DNA from: Streptomyces sp. NBC_01478
Lineage (GTDB): Bacteria > Actinomycetota > Actinomycetes > Streptomycetales > Streptomycetaceae
Direction: 5' to 3'
Length of the DNA: 64,000 bases
Assembly: GCF_036227225.1 (NCBI RefSeq)
Contig: NZ_CP109444.1
Coordinates: 10,583,501 to 10,647,500, forward strand
This document shows, piece by piece, positions 47,002 to 54,803 of the stretch (its first letter is position 1; every line of letters starts with the position of its first letter). The notes under the pieces are model-generated. The model had not been told where the DNA came from. It saw only the letters and a program-made list of their open reading frames with translations, and ran no database searches. A program made the translations under genes and the position numbers.

Positions 47002-47844
47002 ATGCCGACGTACAACACCCCCTCACCTGTCCGGGTGGCGCTCAGGCTGGCGTTCGGCCAGGTTCGGATCGTTGCGAGTGACCGCGCGGAGACGTTGGTC
47101 GAGGTGTATCCGTGCGACAGCGACGACCAGGACGATGTACAGACCGCGGCACAGTTGCGTATCGGCTACGCCGACGGTCGGCTGCTCGTGAACGTCCCGG
47201 AGCTGGCTGGGAACGTCGGCGCGGTCATCGTGGTGATAGCTGTGCCAACCGGATCAAGCGTGCATGGCCGGGGAATGGTGGCGGACTTTTTCGCGGTGGG
47301 AGAGCTGGGTGAGTGCCGGCTCAGCACGGGTCTGGGGCGCATCAGGCTCCACCGCACTGGCAGTCTGCAACTGGCCGCCGCCCTCGGTGACATCGCGGTC
47401 GACTGTGCGTCCGGTGCTGTCGAGGCAACGGCGGACCGGGGCGACGTCAATCTGGGCCTGGTCGAGGGCAGGACCACGATCAGTGCGAAGGGCGAGGGTG
47501 ACGCGACCGTGAAAGAGGCGCGCGGTATCGCCTGTCTGCATGCGGAGAAGGGGGCCATCAGGATCGGCCGAGCGTACGCCGACGTGGAGGCCCGAACAAC
47601 ACAAGGAGACATCGATGTTGGGGAGGTGGCGCAAGGAAACGTGGTCGCCTCCACCACATTCGGTAGCATCCGGGTCGGTGTGGCCGAGGCCAGCCGTGCA
47701 CACCTGTCTCTCGATTCCGTCGCAGGCACCGTCTATACGGCACTGTCACTCCTGAATGCGTGCGAGCAGGCCGAAGAGGTCGTGTGCGTCCAGGCCCGGA
47801 CCGTGATCGGCGACGTCGTGGTGAAACATCCCGACGGGGAATGA
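47002..47844 (+). CDS. DUF4097-family beta-strand repeat protein (second copy)
   Basis: A 280-residue paralogue of the protein at 8988-9830, with the same opening (MPTYNTPSPVRVALRLAFGQ here; MPSFDTPEPISVTAYVYAG there), the same length and the same repeated short strands (for example YADVEARTTQGDIDVGEVA). It is predicted to be a soluble beta-solenoid. Unlike the first copy it has no RHH or ABC partner next to it; the neighbours are decayed DNA on the left and, 850 bp to the right, an MMPL transporter. ATG 47002 has GAAGG about 9 nt upstream. Function unknown. Confidence 0.8.
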   Translation: MPTYNTPSPVRVALRLAFGQVRIVASDRAETLVEVYPCDSDDQDDVQTAAQLRIGYADGRLLVNVPELAGNVGAVIVVIAVPTGSSVHGRGMVADFFAVGELGECRLSTGLGRIRLHRTGSLQLAAALGDIAVDCASGAVEATADRGDVNLGLVEGRTTISAKGEGDATVKEARGIACLHAEKGAIRIGRAYADVEARTTQGDIDVGEVAQGNVVASTTFGSIRVGVAEASRAHLSLDSVAGTVYTALSLLNACEQAEEVVCVQARTVIGDVVVKHPDGE

Positions 47845-47853
47845 GCCCCGTCG
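47832..47853 (+). terminator. Hairpin at the DUF4097 stop codon
   Basis: Arms CGACGGGG (47832-47839) and CCCCGTCG (47846-47853) with a 6-nt loop holding the TGA stop. No T-run follows, so terminator function is tentative. Confidence 0.5.
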
Positions 47854-48695
47854 CAACCGATGACTGACGTCCTGGTGTTCGTGACCGTATGAGAAGCGTT
47901 GTCGCGCAGTCGATCAGGCCCGCCCTCCAAGGGGCCAGTGGAGACTGACGTAGTGCCACACCGCCACACTCATGGCGTCAGCGTTGCTTCGTTTCCGCTC
48001 GGCTGCGTTCATCCGATCAGGGCTTTGTCCCCCGTTAGTGCTTGGCAAGCACCAGGCTTGCGCGAGAGCCAATGTGGTGCCATGCTGGCGCCATTGGATT
48101 CACCGCCATACATGGCAATCTGAGTTCGCGTCCCCATCACCACTGACGTGCAGAGCGAAGATGACGCTCCCTCTGAACGGCTGGCGCCCAAGTTCCGGTC
48201 CTCCACATCACGCTGCCCACCACCGGTGAGCGCAGACGGTGTCGGGATCAGGCGTGACAGTTGAAGGCACCACGAACTGGGCGCAAGTCACGATCGCGGT
48301 ACCGATGCCGTCCCCCGTCGGTTCATCGGTGCCGTCCGCGCGGGCTCCGGAGAGGAAATCCCCCGCCCTCCGGGGCCCGCGCCTCTGCAAAGGCGCCTGT
48401 TCGAGCTGGGGGTGTAGTCATTCGCCGGGTCTGTTCGGCGTTGGCTGCGCAGTTTGGGGAGCAGGTGGCGACAACGCATGCCTACCTCTGGTGGACGCCC
48501 GCGCGGTAACGATGACGTCTCTCCAGAACCACCCGGAGCGGGACCGGCTGACCAGCGCCATCGGCCGCACCGGCGCTCGCCGGCCGTCGCAGACGTGTCA
48601 CCCGCGTCCGCCGCAGCACCCGGACCTCCAGCGCAGTCCGTAGCAGTCCGCAGCCTCCTCCACTTTCGCCACATGTCCGCAGGAGTTGGATCATC
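47845..48695. other. 850 bp without a confident gene; contains tandem 11-bp repeats
   Basis: No open frame here has convincing codon bias, ribosome site or family match. At 48064-48093 three in-phase 8-bp units with 3-bp spacers (GAGAGCCA, TGGTGCCA, TGGCGCCA) repeat the pattern seen at the RHH gene start and in front of the IS701-like gene. It probably contains the promoter of the MMPL transporter. Confidence 0.5.
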
Positions 48696-50936
48696 TTGGC
48701 TACTTTGCTCTACAGGGTCGGCCGCTTAGCCGCCCGGCGACGAGGTCTCACCGTCCTGTTGTGGATCCTGGTTCTGGGCGGGGTCGGATTTGCCGCGTCG
48801 TCCGCACCGCCCCCTCCCACCGACACTTTTTCCATGCCAGGTACCGAGTCCCAGAAGGCCCTCGACCTGCTGAAGGAGAAGTTTCCGGCCGCAAGTGCCG
48901 ACGGCGCCTCGGCCCGGGTCGTGGTCCGCGTGCCGGCGAACGAGAAGATCTCGGATCCCAGGCCGAAGAAGAACGTGGCCACTCTTGTCGCCGAGCTGGC
49001 GAAGGCCCCACAGGTCGTTGCGACGTCCGATCCGTTCACAACGGGCGCCGTCAGCAAGGACGGCACGTCGGCCTACACGATCGTCACGTACAAGGTTGCC
49101 GCCCTGAAGATCTCCGACGACGCGCACAACGCCCTGAAGAAGGCGGCCGACGACGCTCGCGCGAACGGGCTCGTGGTCGAGATGGGCGGCGACGCGGTCC
49201 CCGTGAAGCAGGCGACGAGCGGCACGTACGAAAGCATTGGCATCGGTGTCGCCGCCCTCATTCTCCTGACGACCTTCGGTTCGCTGGTAGCGGCGGGCAT
49301 GCCGCTGCTCACCGCCGCTGTTGGGGTCGGCATCGGCGTCTCCGCGATCGGCGCCCTGGGCAGCACGCTTGGCCTGTCCTCGACCACCACCACCCTGGCC
49401 CTGATGATCGGCCTGGCCGTGGGGATCGACTATGCCCTGTTCGTCATCTCTCGCTATCGCGCCGAGATGGCCGAGGGCCGGGAGCGGGTGGAGGCCGCCG
49501 GCCGGGCGGTGGGCACTGCGGGCTCCGCCGTGGTCTTCGCGGGCCTTACGGTCATCGTCGCCCTCGCCGGGCTTGCTGTCGTCAACGTCCCGATCCTTAC
49601 GAAGATGGGCTTGGCGGCGGCGGGAACCGTCGCGATCGCCGTTCTGGTTGCCGTCACCCTCGTGCCTGCACTGCTCGGCTTCGCCCCGTTCAAGGTGCTG
49701 CGCCGCAGGGACCGTAAGCGGATCGCGGGCAAGCCGCTGTCCGGGCGTCAGCGTCGCAAGGCCGCGAAAGAGGCCGCCCGGCAGCGGCCGAATCTGGGTG
49801 CTCGGTGGGCGGCCTTCGTCCTGCGCCGTCCCGTCGTCGTCCTACTGTTCGGGGTGCTCAGCCTCGGAGTCGTCGCCGTTCCCGCGACCCGGCTGGAGCT
49901 CGGCCTGCCCAGCGAAGGCACCATGGCCCCCGATACCACCCAGCGCAAGGCGTACGACATGTTGTCGGAGTCCTTCGGCCCCGGCTTCAACGGGCCTCTG
50001 ATGGTTGCCATCGAGGCCCACGACGCCAAGTCCGTGGGGAAGGCTGTTGTCGCCAAGCTGTCCGGCGAGCCCGGCGTCGCCCAGGTGGGCGCGGTGACCC
50101 CGAACAAGGCGGGCGATACCGCGATCGTCAACGTCGTACCGGACAAGGGGCCTGCGGACGACCAGACGAAACAGCTGGTCAAGAACCTGCGTGGCGACCT
50201 CGCCCCGGTCGGGCGTGCCCATGACGCCGAGGTCTTGGTGAGCGGGCAGACAGCCATGTTCATCGACTTCTCCAACACCCTCACTGACGCGTTGCTGCCC
50301 TACCTCGCCCTCGTGGTCGGTCTCGCCTTCCTGTTGCTGATCCTTGTCTTCAGGTCGCTCATCGTGCCGTTGAAGGCAGCTCTCGGATTCCTATTGTCGG
50401 TGTCCGCGGCGCTCGGCGCCCTTGTAGCGATCTTCCAGTGGGGCTGGCTCGCCGACATCGTGGGGGTCGACCAGCCGGGTCCGATCATCAGCACGCTGCC
50501 GATCATCATGATCGGTGTTGTCTTCGGCCTTGCCATGGACTACGAGGTCTTCCTGGTAACCCGGATGCGTGAGGCCTACGTCCATGGGGAGTCGACTCGC
50601 CAGGCGGTCGTCACCGGCTTCCGGCACGGTGGCCGCGTGGTCGCTGCGGCCGCACTCATCATGACCAGCGTCTTCTCCGGCTTCATCGTGCAGGACAACG
50701 TCTTCGTGCGGATGATCGGCCTCGGCCTCGCCCTGGCGGTCCTCTTCGATGCTTTCGTCGTCCGCATGGCTGTTATCCCGGCGCTCTTCGCCCTCCTCGG
50801 CGACCGCGCGTGGTGGCTGCCGAAGTGGCTCGACCGGATATTGCCCGACATGGATGTGGAAGGCGAGAGGCTGTCGCGCCGACCTGTGGTCCAGCGCGGC
50901 CCGCGGCCACTGCGCGAACCCAAGTACACCCGCTGA
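48696..50936 (+). CDS. MMPL/RND-family transporter
   Basis: A 746-residue integral membrane protein with the MMPL layout: one N-terminal membrane helix, a large extracytoplasmic loop (about 35-170), five or six helices (about 175-350), a basic cytoplasmic linker rich in Arg/Lys (about 345-380), then the same pattern again with helices at about 530-700. Conserved loops include GLAVGIDYALF in the first half and GLAMDYEVFLVTRMREAY in the second. These proton-driven exporters move lipids or hydrophobic metabolites; export of the depsipeptide is plausible. TTG 48696 follows AGGAG by 10 nt. A hairpin terminator lies just downstream. Confidence 0.9.
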   Translation: MATLLYRVGRLAARRRGLTVLLWILVLGGVGFAASSAPPPPTDTFSMPGTESQKALDLLKEKFPAASADGASARVVVRVPANEKISDPRPKKNVATLVAELAKAPQVVATSDPFTTGAVSKDGTSAYTIVTYKVAALKISDDAHNALKKAADDARANGLVVEMGGDAVPVKQATSGTYESIGIGVAALILLTTFGSLVAAGMPLLTAAVGVGIGVSAIGALGSTLGLSSTTTTLALMIGLAVGIDYALFVISRYRAEMAEGRERVEAAGRAVGTAGSAVVFAGLTVIVALAGLAVVNVPILTKMGLAAAGTVAIAVLVAVTLVPALLGFAPFKVLRRRDRKRIAGKPLSGRQRRKAAKEAARQRPNLGARWAAFVLRRPVVVLLFGVLSLGVVAVPATRLELGLPSEGTMAPDTTQRKAYDMLSESFGPGFNGPLMVAIEAHDAKSVGKAVVAKLSGEPGVAQVGAVTPNKAGDTAIVNVVPDKGPADDQTKQLVKNLRGDLAPVGRAHDAEVLVSGQTAMFIDFSNTLTDALLPYLALVVGLAFLLLILVFRSLIVPLKAALGFLLSVSAALGALVAIFQWGWLADIVGVDQPGPIISTLPIIMIGVVFGLAMDYEVFLVTRMREAYVHGESTRQAVVTGFRHGGRVVAAAALIMTSVFSGFIVQDNVFVRMIGLGLALAVLFDAFVVRMAVIPALFALLGDRAWWLPKWLDRILPDMDVEGERLSRRPVVQRGPRPLREPKYTR

Positions 50937-50947
50937 CGTGTGCCATG

Positions 50948-50977
50948 GGGGCCGGTTCCGAGCGTGCAACCGGCCCC
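50948..50977. terminator. Bidirectional hairpin terminator
   Basis: Perfect 10-nt GC-rich arms at 50948-50957 and 50968-50977 with a 10-nt loop, between the MMPL stop (50936) and the 3' end of the convergent IS701-like gene (51008). Confidence 0.75.
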
Positions 50978-51007
50978 ACAATCGGTGAGAAGTCGTGCGC
51001 CGCGTGG

Positions 51008-52201
51008 CTACCGCGCCTGTTGCGCCGTGGTGCGGCACGACGTCGAGGTGAACCCGTACAGGCGCCGAAAGGTGTATGCGGCGGAGACGAGGGCCATGTG
51101 GTGGTACCAGCCGAGGAACGAGCGTCCCTCGAAGTCCAACAGCCCGAAGTCCTGCTCCATGGAACCGACCACGGCCATCGTCTCGTTCTGCAGCGCGGCG
51201 ATCGAAGTGACCTCCGCGACAGGCTGATGGGCGAGGCTGGTGAGCCACAGTGGGCCCGGCACACGGTTGGGGCCCTGTTCGGTGAAGAGCCGGTAGAGGG
51301 GGCCGGGCGAGCGCCCATGGGGGTTGTCCGGCAGATGGACGAGCGACGTCTGGATGGGTGTGATGCGCTGCTGCCCGTCCGTGGGGGAGACGACAGCCGT
51401 CTCTGCCCCTTGCGAGAGGATCAGGGTCCTTGCGCTTACGGGAGCTATGGCGCTCTCGCCGGCGTGCAGCACCGCCAGGTGGGGTGGCACCGTGACGACG
51501 AAGTCCCTGCGACGCTTGGCGAGTCCGTGCAGCAGGTACCCCACGTCGGGTTCGTCGCTCATGTCGACGAGGACGACGGAGGACGTGGAGTTCGTGCGGG
51601 CCGACAGCCGGTCGACGAGCCCGAGTACGTGCGCCCACAATGGCCGGTACTGCTCGGAGTCCGGTATGCGTGCCTCACGGCGCCGTCTGGGGTCCTGCGT
51701 CCAGGTCGTCGGCAAGTACAGGCACCAGTCGACGGGAACCTGAGCGGTTCCTACGCACAGGAAGGAGCCCAGTCCCAGTTGGCAGTTGAGCGTACGGGCC
51801 GAAGGCAGATCGAAGTAGCGGTGGACACCCACCGATCGGTCACCGCGCTTCGGCAGGACGGCCCGACCGATGGACCAGACGGGGGCCGGTCGATGGTCCG
51901 TCACCAACTGTGTGAGTTCCCCCATGACTTCGTCGAAGTCCCATGGACTGAGGCTGACGAACTGCCGTAGAGACTGCACGGCGGACGGGTCGCGGGAGAC
52001 TGCGGTGGCGAGCCGGCGTACAGACTTCTTTCCCGACGTGACGAGCAGCCCTCTCAGATAGGTGTGCGCCCAGTTGCGTTGATCAATTCGACGTAAGCTC
52101 TTGAAGATCTTCCGACTGTAATGGTCCAGGGTTAATTCGGAACCGTTGGCGTAAGTCGCGTCTTGTGAAGTCGGTGAGGTGTCTGATTGGACAGTGTTCA
52201 T
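51008..52201 (-). CDS. IS701/DDE_5-like transposase-derived protein lacking the first catalytic Asp
   Basis: A 397-residue protein with the fold of IS701-family transposases: SVGVHRYFDLPSARTLNCQL, then PVDWCLYLPTTW, then RIPDSEQYRPLW in the middle, and DFEGRSFLGWYHHMAL near the end. Where active enzymes have V-D-D-T/S before PK, this one has S-I-G-R-A-V-L-P-K, so Gly112-Arg113 replace the Asp pair that includes the first catalytic residue. The second acidic region (VLVDMSDEPD) is kept. No flanking inverted repeats were found. It may be a domesticated DNA-binding protein, perhaps a regulator. Tandem TGGCGCCA-like repeats lie 50 bp before its ATG. Confidence 0.75.
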   Translation of the reverse strand: MNTVQSDTSPTSQDATYANGSELTLDHYSRKIFKSLRRIDQRNWAHTYLRGLLVTSGKKSVRRLATAVSRDPSAVQSLRQFVSLSPWDFDEVMGELTQLVTDHRPAPVWSIGRAVLPKRGDRSVGVHRYFDLPSARTLNCQLGLGSFLCVGTAQVPVDWCLYLPTTWTQDPRRRREARIPDSEQYRPLWAHVLGLVDRLSARTNSTSSVVLVDMSDEPDVGYLLHGLAKRRRDFVVTVPPHLAVLHAGESAIAPVSARTLILSQGAETAVVSPTDGQQRITPIQTSLVHLPDNPHGRSPGPLYRLFTEQGPNRVPGPLWLTSLAHQPVAEVTSIAALQNETMAVVGSMEQDFGLLDFEGRSFLGWYHHMALVSAAYTFRRLYGFTSTSCRTTAQQAR

Positions 52202-52888
52202 GCCGCAATAACTCCCCCGATGTTACTGAGCGTTGGGGGGAGTCTAGGGGGTGTGCCAGTGTGGCGCCACTCTCTGGAGTTGTCTGATTGGTTCTGGCGT
52301 CTTGAATGGCATGTAGTCCTGGGGAGTGATGAGGCGAGGAAGTGGCTGGATTCGGCTCATACCTTCTGGGTCGGCCTTCATCACTCCTTGGGAGGGTGCC
52401 TGCCCGTGATTGTCGGCCGTAGGGCTCGGACCCTGCGGTCACAAGGCTATGACCTGCAAGAACGTGAGACCTGTCTCTCCTGATGAGGAGGATTGGGGGT
52501 GGACTCGGGGCGGGCTGTGATGGGTTGCGGCTGCCTCCTCTAGGTGTTGTAGGCTCTGCGTGCGTACTCAAATCACGCCATTCGGCAAACTCGGCCGCTA
52601 AGATTTCATTAAGAGGTTCGAACTCTGCAAAGTAGTGTTCGATGGCGCCAAGATCCTTGAAGTTGGCATCGTTGTCGGGATTTACTCGGGGCCGCGGCGG
52701 TTGGTCATCTCGACCTTGGCAGGGAACCGTGCAACAGCTGGTTCAAGCAGGTCGCCCGTAGGTATCTGCGGGCGATGGTCACCGCGCTGGGCATGTATGT
52801 GCAAAGAAGGGGGGTGAACGCTTTCTGCATTCGATGGAGAGCCACCGCGAACCCGACCGGTTTATACGCGCGTTACCACGGAGGCGTG
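52202..52888. other. Divergent region between the IS701-like and LmbU-family genes
   Basis: About 690 bp of lower GC than the genes around it. It must hold the promoters of both genes. Apart from the tandem repeat at 52251-52269 I recognise nothing; the small frames here have no family match. No copy of the 18-bp palindrome occurs, so the regulator gene itself may lie outside the regulon. Confidence 0.5.
52251..52269. promoter_or_regulatory. Tandem 11-bp repeat in front of the IS701-like gene
   Basis: GTGTGCCA (52251-52258) and TGGCGCCA (52262-52269), 8-bp units with a 3-bp spacer, 50 bp upstream of the ATG at 52201. Same pattern as at 10427-10456, 10538-10556 and 48064-48093. Confidence 0.5.
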
Positions 52889-53572
52889 ATGACGAAACAG
52901 GTCGACGACTACAGAGAATCCAAGGCGCTCAAATTCGGCAATACCGAAGAGCGCATGCCGAAAACCCGCAGGGCCGGCGGGGTGGAATCACGGTGCGATC
53001 AGGTACTCACAACGAAGGTAGGGCTGCATATACCCGTAGGGCTCGCCTTCGAGGAGTGGGAACGCGCCGGGCGTCAGCTCTCCGGGCTGCTCAACTCGTC
53101 GTCCTGGTGGCTCGGGGACTGGCTCATCTACGGTAAGGACCAATACGCCGACCGCTATGAACGCGGCATCCGTGCGGCCGGCCTTCAGTATCAGACGTTG
53201 CGCAACTATGCCTGGGTTTCCCGGCGGTTCGAACTACACCGGCGGCGGTCGGCGCTCAGCTTCCAGCACCACGCCGAACTGGCTTCGTTGCCCGTTGATG
53301 AGCAGGAGGCCTGGCTCGATCGTGCCGAGCGGATGAAATGGAACACCAAGCAACTGCGCAACGCCATCCGGGCCGAACGCGAGGGTGCCTCGGAGCAGAC
53401 GAACGCCGTGGCGGCGACACGTCGGCTCGCCGTGCCCGACAGCAGGCTCCAATGGTGGCACAAGGCGGCGGCCCATTCCGGCACCGAGCTGGAAGAGTGG
53501 GTGACGGCCACGCTCGACGCCGCCGCCAGTCAGGTGTTGATGGAGGCCGACCAGCATCTGCCTCTCGATTGA
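52889..53572 (+). CDS. LmbU-family transcriptional regulator
   Basis: A 227-residue protein recognised as a LmbU/NovE/HrmB-type cluster-situated regulator by the run GLHIPVGLAFEEWERAGRQL, SSSWWLGDWLIYGKDQYADR, then YQTLRNYAWVSRRFELHRRR and LSFQHHAELASLP. The central part is predicted helical with an HTH-like segment. LmbU activates the lincomycin cluster and, as I recall, binds a CGCCGGCG palindrome; the eight palindromes in this window have that core. It is therefore the best candidate to control them. ATG 52889 has GGAGG about 4 nt upstream. The frame is open to 52775, but the upstream codons look non-coding. It is convergent with the KtzT-type gene. Confidence 0.9.
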   Translation: MTKQVDDYRESKALKFGNTEERMPKTRRAGGVESRCDQVLTTKVGLHIPVGLAFEEWERAGRQLSGLLNSSSWWLGDWLIYGKDQYADRYERGIRAAGLQYQTLRNYAWVSRRFELHRRRSALSFQHHAELASLPVDEQEAWLDRAERMKWNTKQLRNAIRAEREGASEQTNAVAATRRLAVPDSRLQWWHKAAAHSGTELEEWVTATLDAAASQVLMEADQHLPLD

Positions 53573-53590
53573 CCGACCATCGGCCTGTAC

Positions 53591-53625
53591 GACGGTCACG
53601 TCGGAGGCTGGCGGACGTGACCGTC
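53591..53625. terminator. Bidirectional hairpin terminator
   Basis: Perfect 12-nt arms at 53591-53602 and 53614-53625 with an 11-nt loop, between the convergent LmbU-family and KtzT-type genes. Confidence 0.75.
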
Positions 53626-53691
53626 CGGCGCGGTGAACGTTGCGGGGTTCGCACAGCAAGGGGTGCGGACCCCGCGCCATGGAAAATACTG

Positions 53692-54336
53692 TTACGGCAG
53701 GCGGTCCATGAGATCCGCCGTCTGTGCGTGCCGGGTGCACCCGCGCCCGGCGAACGACTGCGCCACCCGCTCGCGAACCTCGGGGCGCTGTTCCTGGCTG
53801 AGCTTGAACATTCCCTCGGCCTTGGTCACCCGGACACGGAAAGCTCCCACGCCCGGCACTATCTTCCGGAAATAGTCGATGGATTCACGCATGTCCCAGC
53901 TGTCGCCGAATTCCTTCTCGAACGCTCGTACCGTCGCCTGTACGACGCCCAGTGTCTCCTCTGTCGACTCGACCTTTTCTACCTCTCCGCGCACGTGCAC
54001 CGAGGTGAAATTCCAGGTAGGGGCAGCCGGAGTAATTCCGTAAACAGTGGGGGAGACGTAAGCGTGCGGTCCGGTGAATGTCAGCAGGATCATCGACCCG
54101 GTGTCCAGTGCCGCCCAGTGCGGATTGGCCCGGTTCATGTGACCCAGCAAAGGCATCCCGGACAAGTCCGCGGCGGGTAGTCCCTCCCATCGAGGGTCGG
54201 TTATGACCGGAAGATGGGTGGCGATTGGTCCGTCGCCGAGAGTTCCGTTGCTGGCCATCAGCGCCAGAGGGTTTCCGCGCATCAGGTCGACCATCCATGA
54301 AACGTCCGGTTCCCGGTAGTGGTTGGGGACGAACAT
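53692..54336 (-). CDS. ktzT: Piperazate synthase (KtzT/PzbB type, PaiB-like fold)
   Basis: A 214-residue protein of the PaiB (FMN-binding split-barrel) family: MFVPNHYREPDVSWMVDLMR, then GPIATHLPVI, GHMNRANPHW, LLTFTGPHAYVSPTVYG and WNFTSVHVRGEVE. PaiB homologues in piperazate clusters are the heme enzyme KtzT, which closes the N-N bond of N5-hydroxyornithine. In this setting, with an ornithine N-hydroxylase at 37126 under the same operator motif, that role is much more likely than a PaiB regulator. ATG 54336 follows AAGGGTGAG; earlier in-frame codons have no ribosome site. An operator lies 119 bp upstream at 54447. It is the last gene of the cluster on the right side. Confidence 0.88.
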   Translation of the reverse strand: MFVPNHYREPDVSWMVDLMRGNPLALMASNGTLGDGPIATHLPVITDPRWEGLPAADLSGMPLLGHMNRANPHWAALDTGSMILLTFTGPHAYVSPTVYGITPAAPTWNFTSVHVRGEVEKVESTEETLGVVQATVRAFEKEFGDSWDMRESIDYFRKIVPGVGAFRVRVTKAEGMFKLSQEQRPEVRERVAQSFAGRGCTRHAQTADLMDRLP

Positions 54337-54446
54337 GCGGCACTCACCCTTCGTGGTGTGACGGGAACAGGAACTTTGCGACGTTGAGTCCGCGAGACGC
54401 TGCAATGACGCTGTGAAGGTTCGGCTATTCGACGAAACCGTATTAC

Positions 54447-54464
54447 TGTCCTGTCGGCAGGACA
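54447..54464. promoter_or_regulatory. Palindromic operator, copy 8
   Basis: TGTCCTGTCGGCAGGACA, preceded by ATTAC and followed by AAC exactly as copy 4. It lies 119 bp before the piperazate synthase start and marks the right edge of the predicted regulon. Positions 54465-54803 hold nothing else that I recognise. Confidence 0.8.
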
Positions 54465-54803
54465 ACCGGGCTCTCCAGCATGGCCTACGGTCGTCGTTGA
54501 AGCAATGAAAGGGAAGGCCGACACCTGCGAAAAATGCATCAGAAGCCGAAAGATGGATGCCGAATGCACTGATTAAAATTTTCGGCCGGTTTCCACGCGA
54601 CAGTCAGTACATTCGTTGGAGGCTCAGGTCCGCCCTCGGGGAATTCAGAGCAAGCGCTTACTGACCTTGGACTCGGGTTGTCCTTGGTGTGAGTGATGGT
54701 TTTCGGTGAGGCATCCGTCGAATGTGATGGGGCGGTGCTGGAAAGTCGCCTGCGCCGTAGCAGCGACCAAGATGGCCTCGGCCAGATGGAGATCCGGTGG
54801 GTA

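Noticed and set aside
53692..54336. Reading the PaiB-like gene as a transcriptional regulator
   Set aside because: PaiB homologues in clusters with an ornithine N-hydroxylase are piperazate synthases; the context favours the enzyme.
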